A stretch of DNA of 54,182 nucleotides from DATEDA01 sp963789885 (GTDB lineage: Bacteria > Pseudomonadota > Gammaproteobacteria > Burkholderiales > SG8-39), in contig CAWBNB010000069.1 in assembly GCA_963789885.1 (NCBI GenBank), positions 1-54,182 of the forward strand, read 5' to 3'. Positions 7,920-14,993 of the stretch are shown here, in pieces; position 1 is the stretch's first letter, and each line of letters starts with the position of its first letter. The notes under the pieces were generated by a model. The model was given only the letters and a program-made list of their open reading frames with translations, searched no databases and was not told the DNA's origin. The position numbers were made by a program, and so were the translations under genes.

Positions 7920-8951
7920 ATGAGCCACACCATCCGCGTCGCCGGTTCCGAGATCGCGTTCGCCTGCGCGCCCGAGACGACGATCCTCGATGCCGCGCAG
8001 GCGGCCGGCTACGCCATGCCCTATTCCTGCCGCAACGGGATCTGCGGGAGCTGCAAGGGGAGGGTGACGAGGGGCGAGGTCGCGGTGTCCCGCACGCTCG
8101 ACGGCGTGTCGGCGGAAGAGCGCGCGTCGGGGTACACGCTCTTCTGCCAGGCGAAGCCATGCTCCGACCTCGAGATCGTCCCGCGCCAGATCGAGCGCAT
8201 CGACCCGAACGCGCGCAAGCTCGTGACTGCAAAGGTCTACCGCGTCGAGCGGCCCGCCGACGACGTGGCGGTGCTGCAGCTGCGCTTTCCGGCCGGGACG
8301 CGGGTGAAGTTCAAGGCCGGCCAGTACCTGCAGGTGGTGCTCGACGGCGGCGAGCGCCGCTCGTTCTCGATGGCGAATCCGCCGCAGCAGAGCGACGGCG
8401 TCCACCTGCACGTCAGGGTCGTCCCCGGCGGACGCTTTTCCGAGCAGGTGCTCCCCGGCCTCGCGCCGGGCAAGGCGCTGCGGGTGGAGCTGCCGCACGG
8501 CGATTTCTTCCTGCGCGAGAGCTCGAGCCGGCCGGCGATCTTCGTTGCGAGCGGCACCGGGTTCGCGCCGATCAAGTCGATCATCGAGGACGCCTTCCGG
8601 CGCGGCGTCGACCGCGAGATGGTGCTCTACTGGGGCGCGCGGAAAGCGAAGGATCTCTACCTCGCCGATCTCCCTGCCAGGTGGGCGGCAGAGCGGCCCG
8701 GCTTCCGCTTCGTGCCGGTGCTGTCCGAGCCCGGCGACGACGAGGCCTGGACCGGCCGGACGGGATTCGTCCACAAGGCCGTGATGGAGGACTTTCCCTC
8801 GCTCGCAGGTCGCGAGGTCTATGCGTGCGGCGTCCCGGCGATGATCAACGCCGCGCGTCGCGACTTCGAAGCCGAGCGCGGGCTACCACCAGACGATTTC
8901 CACTGCGACGCCTTCGTCACGCCGGCAGACGTGGCCCGCGCGGCCGCATAG
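7920..8951 (+). CDS. Ferredoxin-NAD(P)H reductase, electron-transfer component of the oxygenase
   Basis: The protein has 343 residues in three parts. A plant-type [2Fe-2S] ferredoxin has Cys37, Cys42, Cys45 and Cys76 (SCRNGICGSC, then LFCQ). An FAD domain has RRSFSMANPP near residue 140. A nucleotide-binding domain has GTGFAPIKS near residue 218. It passes electrons from NAD(P)H to the Rieske centre of the alpha subunit, so no separate ferredoxin is needed. The architecture matches TphA1 and BenC. It is the last oxygenase gene here. No cis-diol dehydrogenase such as tphB or benD follows, which suggests either that the product rearomatises spontaneously, as in anthranilate or salicylate oxidation, or that the dehydrogenase is elsewhere. 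Confidence 0.92.
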   Translation: MSHTIRVAGSEIAFACAPETTILDAAQAAGYAMPYSCRNGICGSCKGRVTRGEVAVSRTLDGVSAEERASGYTLFCQAKPCSDLEIVPRQIERIDPNARKLVTAKVYRVERPADDVAVLQLRFPAGTRVKFKAGQYLQVVLDGGERRSFSMANPPQQSDGVHLHVRVVPGGRFSEQVLPGLAPGKALRVELPHGDFFLRESSSRPAIFVASGTGFAPIKSIIEDAFRRGVDREMVLYWGARKAKDLYLADLPARWAAERPGFRFVPVLSEPGDDEAWTGRTGFVHKAVMEDFPSLAGREVYACGVPAMINAARRDFEAERGLPPDDFHCDAFVTPADVARAAA

Positions 8952-9020
8952 CAGCACGTCCGCCAGCGCGCGCTCGCGAACCGGACCGTCGGGCGGATAC
9001 GACCATCGGCCGGGGCGAAC

Positions 9021-9454
9021 TGCCGGCCGGTAAATTCACTTCCGGGTTCGCTGGCGTGGGCTGGTCCTTTCCGCCTGGGTTGATTCCCGACTTTCTCGCC
9101 CTCGTGGGCGACGCCGCGGATGGATATCCAGGTATTCCGAGGATTGGTGCGGTCACGGCGGCACGGCTTTTGAACCGCTACGGCACGATCGAACAATTCC
9201 CGCCGACCGTGCTCGGCGACGGCCGCGACTCGGCGCTTCTCTTCAAGCGACTTGCGACGCTTAGGACCGACGCACCCCTGTTCCGCGACGTGGACGAGTT
9301 GCAGTGGCGTGGCCCGACCGACGCGTTCGCCGCGTGGACCGAGCGCATCGGCGCGCCGCGCCTACTCGAGCGCTGCCTCGCAGCACAGCGAATTTCGGAG
9401 GAGGATGGAGCAGCGGCCACCGAGCGGGACTTCCAGCCCTTCGACGGGTCCTGA
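9021..9454 (+). pseudogene. 5'-truncated 5'-3' exonuclease (Pol I N-domain type)
   Basis: The frame carries the C-terminal part of a flap/5'-3' exonuclease. PPGLIPDFLALVGDAADGYP and then GIPRIGAVTAARLLNRYGTI form the helix-hairpin-helix that grips DNA and includes the last metal-binding aspartates. Full proteins are about 280-320 residues. Only about 140 are present, and the upstream metal-binding half of the PIN-like domain is absent. The frame continues upstream only as a shadow of the reductase gene. This is a fragment left by a rearrangement at about 8.95-9.05 kb. It is unlikely to be expressed as an active nuclease. Confidence 0.65.
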
Positions 9455-9773
9455 GGCCATATCTTGGAACTTCGTCGTTTCGAGCGCGGGCACCCCGACG
9501 ACCTCGAGCTGATGCCCCTTTAGGGGCGACCCGCAACACCCCAAGCGTAAGGTTGCGAGTAGCCTCGCTGGCCGCTCTGAGCCATAGGGCGCTTCGGAGG
9601 CCAAGAGCGGGTGTAAGGCCGCGTCGCTGAAAGCGGCCGCTCAACGGTGCTATCGACTCGAAGCGGTCATTCGCAACGTCGATGAGAGCAGCAGCCTCTT
9701 GCTAGACTTCGCGATCGGAAGACGGTTATAGAGCTTTCGCGACCCGGCGTCGTTCGGCTATTCCGCGAGGAGA
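9455..9773. other. Non-coding gap before msrB
   Basis: No gene is visible. There is a small hairpin, GCCCC-TTTA-GGGGC, at about 9513-9527, which could end the exonuclease remnant. A possible promoter for msrB is TTGCTA near 9700 and TTATAG near 9725, but the match is loose. Confidence 0.3.
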
Positions 9774-10229
9774 ATGATGATGCCCACGTATCGAAAAACG
9801 CCCGAGGCCATAGCGCGCCTCTCGCCGGAGCAGTATCGCGTAACGCAGGAGAATGGTACCGAGCCGCCGGGAAGCGGCGAGCTTCTCGATAACCACGAGC
9901 CCGGTATCTATGTTGACATCGTGTCCGGCGAACCGTTGTTTGCGTCTTCCGCCAAGTACGAATCAGGCTGTGGCTGGCCGAGCTTCACGCGGCCCATCTC
10001 GAAAGCGGCAGTCAACGAGTTGCGGGATACCTCGCATGGGATGATCCGTACCGAAGTGCGCTCGGCAGCCGGAGACAGCCACCTGGGCCATGTCTTCGAG
10101 GACGGGCCGAGTAACGAGGGCGGACTGCGCTATTGCATCAATTCCGCTTCGCTGCGCTTCGTGCATCGCGACGACATGGAAGCGGAAGGCTACGGCGCTT
10201 ACCTGGATCAAGTAGAGGACGTCCAATGA
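9774..10229 (+). CDS. msrB: Peptide-methionine (R)-S-oxide reductase MsrB
   Basis: The protein has 151 residues. It reduces the R epimer of methionine sulfoxide in proteins, with thioredoxin as usual electron donor. The catalytic cysteine is Cys121 in RYCINSASLRF, and Cys66 in SGCGWPSF is positioned as the resolving cysteine. HLGHVFEDGP is the substrate-binding loop. The two CxxC pairs that hold zinc in many MsrB proteins are absent; the first site reads YVDIVSGEPLF. It is therefore the zinc-free form. Three ATG codons lie in tandem at 9774, 9777 and 9780 after GAGGAG, and any of them could be used. The stop overlaps the msrA start (ATGA), so the two are translationally coupled. Confidence 0.93.
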   Translation: MMMPTYRKTPEAIARLSPEQYRVTQENGTEPPGSGELLDNHEPGIYVDIVSGEPLFASSAKYESGCGWPSFTRPISKAAVNELRDTSHGMIRTEVRSAAGDSHLGHVFEDGPSNEGGLRYCINSASLRFVHRDDMEAEGYGAYLDQVEDVQ

Positions 10230-10753
10230 GACAGGAACGATCGATACTCGCGGGTGGCTGTTTCTGGGGCGTGCAGGATCTCATCCGCAGGCGTGATGGT
10301 GTCATTTCCACCCGCGTCGGCTACTCGGGTGGTGACGTTGCGAATGCGACATATCGCAACCATGGAACCCACGCCGAAGCCATCGAGATCGTCTTCGATC
10401 CCGACCGGCTCCGCTTTCGTGAGCTGCTCGAGTTCTTCTTCCAGATTCACGATCCTACGACCCGCAATCGCCAGGGCAACGATGTGGGGACGAGCTACCG
10501 CTCCGCCATCTTCACGACCAGCGACGAGCAAAGGCGAATTGCCGAGGACACCATCGCCGATGTCAACGCGTCGGGGCTCTGGCCTGGGCGAGTGGTGACG
10601 GAGGTGGTTACGGCAGGCCCCTTCTGGGAAGCGGAGCCGGAACATCAGGACTATCTCGAGCGCATCCCCAACGGGTATACGTGCCATTTTGTCCGGCCGG
10701 GGTGGAGACTGCCGGTACGCGACAGGGGACAGGCACGTTCCAGGGCGACGTGA
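10226..10753 (+). CDS. msrA: Peptide-methionine (S)-S-oxide reductase MsrA
   Basis: The protein has 175 residues. It reduces the S epimer of methionine sulfoxide. The catalytic Cys12 is in GGCFWG, and the YSGG, GTSYRSAIF and EPEHQDYLERIPNGYTC blocks are all present. The start is the ATG at 10226, overlapping the last codon of msrB; an earlier in-frame start at 10133 lies inside msrB. The last dozen residues are basic and unlike the family, possibly a late read-through. The gene pair msrB-msrA repairs oxidised proteins in the cytosol, since no signal peptide is present on either. Confidence 0.92.
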   Translation: MRQERSILAGGCFWGVQDLIRRRDGVISTRVGYSGGDVANATYRNHGTHAEAIEIVFDPDRLRFRELLEFFFQIHDPTTRNRQGNDVGTSYRSAIFTTSDEQRRIAEDTIADVNASGLWPGRVVTEVVTAGPFWEAEPEHQDYLERIPNGYTCHFVRPGWRLPVRDRGQARSRAT

Positions 10754-11038
10754 CGTTGCGAGCTCCCACATTCAGTATTTGGCATGGTCGGCGTCCGCTG
10801 CTGAGTCGAACGTCCCGTGGCGGGCCGTACAGCGAAGTCCGTGAAAGTCCCCCTCTCTGGGGCACGATAGGCCCAGTAGCGGGTTGTGAAGCGCCGGCCG
10901 AGCGGCAGACGTCATCGGCGCCACCGGCGGCCTTCAGTCCTTCTTCGCTGCCCCCAGTTTTGTGGGGGCGAGGTGTATCAGCGCGACAGCCGCCGGCTAC
11001 ATCGGATGAAGCAACGCGCGTCCCCCTTCGGACCGTAG
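10754..11038. other. Non-coding gap with one hairpin
   Basis: GCCCCCA (10950-10956) pairs with TGGGGGC (10963-10969) around a GTTTTG loop. There is no T-tract on either strand. It could lie in the 3' end of the minus-strand ParM-type operon. No coding sequence is seen. Confidence 0.3.
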
Positions 11039-11405
11039 TCAACCGGGGATGTCGCGGCCGGCCTCGTCGTTGATGCGACTCGCGTTCTCGACGAGGATGG
11101 GCAGCATGCCGGGTATGAACATTCCAGCCACCCACTCCCGGGCAGCCGGCAGGTTCACCGGACCCCAGACCAGGATCGAGAACGCACTGAGCGCATTCAG
11201 GCCGGAGGGTGGCCCGCTCGAACAAGAGGCCGAGGAGCATCAGCTGCGCTGCACGCGCCGCTCGCCGGCGTCGCCCCAGCCTTGCGAACTCCTCTACCAG
11301 GAGCTCGTGAGACCCGGCGTAGAGTCGCACGGTCACTTTGACGCGCGGCTCCGGGCCGAGGTTCGGCACGGCTGATTCGAGCGAGTCGCTGCGATCCAGC
11401 GTCAC
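11039..11405 (-). pseudogene. Small partner of the ParM-like gene, one frame break
   Basis: The first part reads VKVTVRLYAGSHELLVEEFA then LGRRRRAARAAQLMLLGLLFERA from a GTG start at 11405, which overlaps the end of the actin-like gene. Near 11220 the frame breaks. In another frame the sequence continues as SGLNALSAFSILVWGPVNLP and stays open, with GC-ending codons, to a TGA at 11039-11041. Joined, it would be about 120 residues. A small basic gene directly behind a ParM/StbA actin is normally the DNA-binding adaptor or stability partner. Whether the frame break is real or a sequence error is not known. Confidence 0.4.
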
Positions 11406-12439
11406 GGGGTCCCCGCAGCGCCAGCCATGCGACGGCGCGTCTCATGCATCGCCTGATGGAGGCCCGCGATCTGGAAACCCCTGCAGTTCGCGTGGAACGC
11501 GTCCGGAACGGCAGTAAGCGCATGAGTCGGATAGGCGCGAGCCACGGCATGGGCGAAGAACCAGGCGCCACCGCCTGCCACCACGATGTGGTCGATGTCG
11601 GTTCCCTCCTGCACGAGGCGTCGCAGCGCGGTGACAGCTTCGTCGGCGACCCGCTGGCCAATCGGCAGATAGGGATCGAGCGCGATGGACATGCCGGCGA
11701 CGCGCACGGACTCGTTCCCGCGCAGCGCCTCGTCGATCCGGACGTAGTCAGCAAGCCCGAGCTGTACGCCGAGGTCCCGGGCGATCGCCCGAGCGATCGC
11801 ATCGATGACGTCGAACAGGCTCTTCGCGACCGAGTCGGTGCGCTTGTCGACGATGCGGCCGCCGCTCGTGACCACCCAGTCGAGCGTCCGCCAGCCGGCG
11901 TCCACGAGAAGGATCCTCGCCCGCTGCATGTGCCGCAGCGACGGGTGCTCGATCGTCGCCGAGAAGAGCGCCCCGACCGGTTGGGCGAGCACCCTCACCG
12001 CACGCACTTCGAGCGGCATGGCGGTGCCCAGCTCGTGCGCACCGAGGAGCCGCGCCGCGAGCGCCTCGCGCTGCGGTCCGTAGAGCGCGACGGGCAAGCC
12101 CACCACGAGCAGGTCGACATGATCCACGTACATCAGGCGCAGCGCGCCACGTACGAGCGCGAGGTACTCGGACGTGTGGATGTATCGATCGTCGTGCGGG
12201 AACGCCTGGACGACGTCCTGAACGAGGGGCGCCTCCGGGCCGACCTCGAAAACGACCCCGTCAATCGCGATCTGAACCGTCTGGCGCTGCGTGAGGCCAT
12301 CGAGCGCCAGGTCCCGGCCGCTTGCTCGCGGCGCGACGGAGGGAAAGGCTCGGCAACGGATGCCGTCAACGCGGTCGCCTTCGACCACATACTTTGTCCA
12401 GGAATAGCCGACGTCGATGGCGCGGATCACGAGCGACAT
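11402..12439 (-). CDS. ParM/StbA-type actin-like plasmid partition ATPase
   Basis: The protein has 345 residues. It has an actin/Hsp70-fold nucleotide site: phosphate-1 loop AIDVGYSWTK (residues 7-16), phosphate-2 loop LLVDAGWRTLDWV (about 174-186) and adenosine motif HIVVAGGGAWFFA (about 288-300). ParM-like filaments push plasmid copies apart. Chromosomal copies are usually inside ICEs or integrated plasmids. The next gene on the same strand, overlapping by four bases, is a small basic frameshifted protein in the position of the adaptor. The downstream neighbours on both sides (IS, DUF1173, primase scrap) fit a plasmid-derived block. The GTP/ATP preference and the centromere-like repeats are not visible. 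Confidence 0.78.
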   Translation of the reverse strand: MSLVIRAIDVGYSWTKYVVEGDRVDGIRCRAFPSVAPRASGRDLALDGLTQRQTVQIAIDGVVFEVGPEAPLVQDVVQAFPHDDRYIHTSEYLALVRGALRLMYVDHVDLLVVGLPVALYGPQREALAARLLGAHELGTAMPLEVRAVRVLAQPVGALFSATIEHPSLRHMQRARILLVDAGWRTLDWVVTSGGRIVDKRTDSVAKSLFDVIDAIARAIARDLGVQLGLADYVRIDEALRGNESVRVAGMSIALDPYLPIGQRVADEAVTALRRLVQEGTDIDHIVVAGGGAWFFAHAVARAYPTHALTAVPDAFHANCRGFQIAGLHQAMHETRRRMAGAAGTP

Positions 12440-13187
12440 GGGGCAGGGGACTCCTCGGCGATGCGCTTCACGCTATCACCCGAGATGTCCGGCACAGGGC
12501 CGCAGAGGCGGCCACTTTGGTGGGGTCTTCAGGGGGCGATCGGCTTGAAGCGGCATTGACGCCGCATCAAGTGAAGAATCGAGGGCCCGGGAGGAGCACC
12601 GGGCCTCGACCGAACGAGTTTGCGGCAACGACGCGGCGTGTACGCCGCGCCTGGAGTCTCCTGCGCGCAATCACAACCAGAGGTACCAGAGACCCCCATG
12701 TTTTCAACCCCCTCTCCGGGGTTTTGCACCCGTGGAGCACCCGCCGACGCACCTCCGTAGACCCCCCGTTTTCGGGGCGCTCTCCGGGGGCCGACCCCGC
12801 CCCCGCGCCCGCTACCCTCGCAATGCTTGTTGAGTGCACTGCAATCATTCCTTCCTGGGTGATTGGTGCGAGGCCCCTCGCGGGTCCCTGGGTTGAGATA
12901 CCCAGGCGCGGCGCCCGATACGCGCATTGGAGAGAACCGCCCCGAAGTATCTGGGGCAGCGAACCCGCGCGAGGTAGCGCGTGGGGGCCATGACGCCGGA
13001 CTGAAGGTCCACCGACCTCGGTCTCGAGCGCATGGCGCGAGGGCACGCCTGCCCGCGCAGTCGATCGCGCGGTGACTGCATGCCCTGTAACTGGTGCGCT
13101 TCTCCGCAAGGGGAAGCATGGTCCCCGGGACGAGTCACGCAACGGACAGCTGTCCCGTCCGTCGCGAGCCCGCCCCGGGGACCTGCG
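12440..13187. other. 750-bp GC-rich non-coding stretch with several hairpins
   Basis: I find no convincing gene. Open frames here lack a ribosome site and any family resemblance. Hairpins include AACCCC (12706-12711) with GGGGTT (12718-12723) followed by TT, and a CCCC/GGGG stem near 12765-12780. Similar GC-rich hairpins sit at 14280-14320 and 14840-14880, so this looks like the spacer style of one plasmid-like block. It could hold the centromere or promoter of the ParM-type operon. Confidence 0.35.
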
Positions 13188-13225
13188 AGGCCTTCATGCC
13201 CACGGCGTCGAAGGCCTTTTTCTTT
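13188..13225 (+). terminator. Rho-independent terminator interrupted at its T-tract by an IS
   Basis: AGGCCTTC (13188-13195) pairs with GAAGGCCT (13210-13217) and is followed by a T-rich run. The IS1595-type element begins right behind it, and its 8-bp target duplication (TTTTCTTT) is the T-tract itself. No matching upstream gene on the plus strand is recognised. Confidence 0.7.
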
Positions 13226-14274
13226 CCTGATTAGCGATGAATCTCAGCCAGGCGCAGGTCCCGTTCTGCCCAGGCGTCGGCTCGACAGGCGGCGCGAACG
13301 AGGCTAGGGATCATCGCGGGCAGATCGAAGCGGTGGTTGAACCGGTATTGGAACTCGGCGAGGTAGCGTTGCCCGTACTTTGGGGCTTTGAAGGCATGGT
13401 AGGTCCCGGCCAGAGATCGCTTAAGGTTACCCAACAGGGTGTTGACCCAGATGAAACGGGGGTGCTGCGCGCTTTGCTTGCCGGTGCCATGTGGGATCGG
13501 CTCATGCGTGCAACCGGCCTGCTGCACCCCGAGGAAGCTCGAGAGCCCGTCGCTGACCACATGGGTGCTGGGGGCAAGGGCCCGGCGTGCCCACCCGGTG
13601 ACCGTCTCCGTACGCCAATCGGGCAGCACATCGAAGCGGACAAACAGGGGGCGGCCCTCACTGGTTTGTACGGCGGCGACGAAAGGGACCTTGTTCTCCG
13701 AGCCACGCCCGCGCTTGCCGCCGGTGCGCTCCCCGCCGAGGAAGGCATCGTCGAGTTGGACCACCGCCTCGAGTCGGCGGGTGGCCTCGCGGCGCGCCAT
13801 CGCCTGCATGAGCTTGTGCTTGATGAGCCAGGCGCTGCGGTAGCACACCCCGAGCTGGCGCTTGAGCTCCAACGCCGAGATGCTGTTCTTGGCCTGAGTG
13901 AGCAGGAACATCGCCAGGAACCATACCGTGAGGGGCAACTTCGTGGCGGCGAAGACCGTCCCAGCGGTGAGACTGCTCTGAGCGCGGCAGCGGGCGCACT
14001 GCCACAGCCGTTGCCCGGCGCGCTCGAAGTTCGAATGCCATGGGCTGGCGCACTGGGGACAGACAAACCCGCGAGGCCAGCGAGCCTCGAAGAGCGCTTC
14101 CTCGCACTGCGCCTCGGTGCCGTAGCAGCGCTGAAACGCCGCCAGTGACATTCCGTGCTGGAACTGGATCCGATTCATCGGCATGGGCGTTCTCCTTCAA
14201 CAGATCACGCCCTGCAACATACTCACCTCAGGGGCTCACCCCGTGAGCCCGGCTGAGATTCATCGCTAATCAGG
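13226..14274 (-). mobile_element. Complete IS1595-family insertion sequence (1049 bp)
   Basis: The ends are perfect 24-bp inverted repeats at 13226-13249 and 14251-14274, beginning CCTGATTAGCGATG. They are flanked by an exact 8-bp direct repeat TTTTCTTT (13218-13225 and 14275-14282), the target-site length known for this family. The single transposase gene fills the element. Perfect ends and duplication point to a recent insertion by ordinary transposition. Confidence 0.95.
13231..14184 (-). CDS. IS1595-family transposase
   Basis: The protein has 317 residues. An N-terminal zinc ribbon (CPQC near residue 45 and CARC near residue 64) binds DNA, and the ISXO2-type DDE nuclease domain follows. 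QLDDAFLGGERTGGKRGRG (about residues 147-165) holds the first acidic residue and the family's glycine-rich loop, and VVSDGLSSF holds the second. The third catalytic position lies in the WVNTLLGNLKRSL segment, where this family often has asparagine or glutamate. The frame is intact. Its start lies just inside the right inverted repeat and its last residues (LAEIHR) overlap the left one. Confidence 0.93.
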   Translation of the reverse strand: MPMNRIQFQHGMSLAAFQRCYGTEAQCEEALFEARWPRGFVCPQCASPWHSNFERAGQRLWQCARCRAQSSLTAGTVFAATKLPLTVWFLAMFLLTQAKNSISALELKRQLGVCYRSAWLIKHKLMQAMARREATRRLEAVVQLDDAFLGGERTGGKRGRGSENKVPFVAAVQTSEGRPLFVRFDVLPDWRTETVTGWARRALAPSTHVVSDGLSSFLGVQQAGCTHEPIPHGTGKQSAQHPRFIWVNTLLGNLKRSLAGTYHAFKAPKYGQRYLAEFQYRFNHRFDLPAMIPSLVRAACRADAWAERDLRLAEIHR

Positions 14275-14350
14275 TTTTCTTTTCCACCCCCCGGGGAACG
14301 AGTGTTCCCCGACCGGGGCACCGACTCCCCTTCACCCGAAGGAGAATGCA

Positions 14351-14818
14351 ATGAGACGCGAGCTTGAGATCCGCTGTGTATCGACCGGGACCATCCGCAC
14401 CAAGGGCCCGGACGGGACGCGCTGCGAGCTCCGCGAGGTCTTCCTCGAGCTGGACGGGCTGCCCGCGCGCCTGCAGGTCCTGGAGAGCCACGACCACGAC
14501 CAGCACACCCGTGACGTCACCGTCGAGCTCGACGGGATCTGCGTCCGCAGCCGTAGAGGCCACGATGTCAGGCCGCCGCCGACCTCGACACGCCACATGC
14601 CGCTCGACTGGCTACTCGCAATCGCGGTGTGGATGAGGAAAGGCGAGCACCGCACGGTGCCGCTCTGGGTCCGCTCCATGGACCCGGCGGCGCTGCTGAG
14701 CGCGACCCCCGTCAGGGCGTGCGGCGCCCGGCGACCGGACCCGGTGTCGGACGCGGGCACCGCGACCACGCTGCGCTTTCCTCCGGCCCGGCTGCGGCTC
14801 CTCGTCGCCGGCAAGTGA
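14351..14818 (+). CDS. Hypothetical protein, 155 residues
   Basis: I do not recognise a family. AAGGAG stands at a good distance before the ATG, and codon use is strongly GC-biased, both of which support a real gene. The N-terminal 75 residues look like a small beta-rich domain (LEIRCVSTGTIRTKGPDGTR, LEVLEL-type strands). The C-terminal part is proline/arginine-rich. It follows the terminator and IS1595 element, so before the IS arrived it stood about 75 bp behind the terminator. GC-rich hairpins flank it on both sides. It may be one of the small accessory genes of the plasmid-like block. Confidence 0.55.
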   Translation: MRRELEIRCVSTGTIRTKGPDGTRCELREVFLELDGLPARLQVLESHDHDQHTRDVTVELDGICVRSRRGHDVRPPPTSTRHMPLDWLLAIAVWMRKGEHRTVPLWVRSMDPAALLSATPVRACGARRPDPVSDAGTATTLRFPPARLRLLVAGK

Positions 14819-14993
14819 GGGACGCCGGCCGGCGAGGAGGCGCTCGCTGTTCCCGACCGGGACCCCCTTCCGGGTTCCAGTCGCGGAACAGCGCGCCGCC
14901 CCTCGGAGGGTCATGCCGCGCAAAGCGCAGGACGGACGCGGATCCGTCCCCGTGCAAGCCCGAACTCGACACGTTCGCGAAGCGGAGGCCGAT

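Noticed and set aside
7188..8774. 528-codon open frame on the minus strand
   Set aside because: Antisense shadow of the oxygenase beta subunit and reductase.
9513..9570. Possible attC-like site (GCAAC...GTTGC near 9532)
   Set aside because: Short arms only, no integron core sites, no cassette array or integron integrase.
12440..13225. Small protein genes in the GC-rich gap
   Set aside because: Open frames on both strands, but none has a ribosome site or steady codon pattern. Stacked hairpins explain the base composition.
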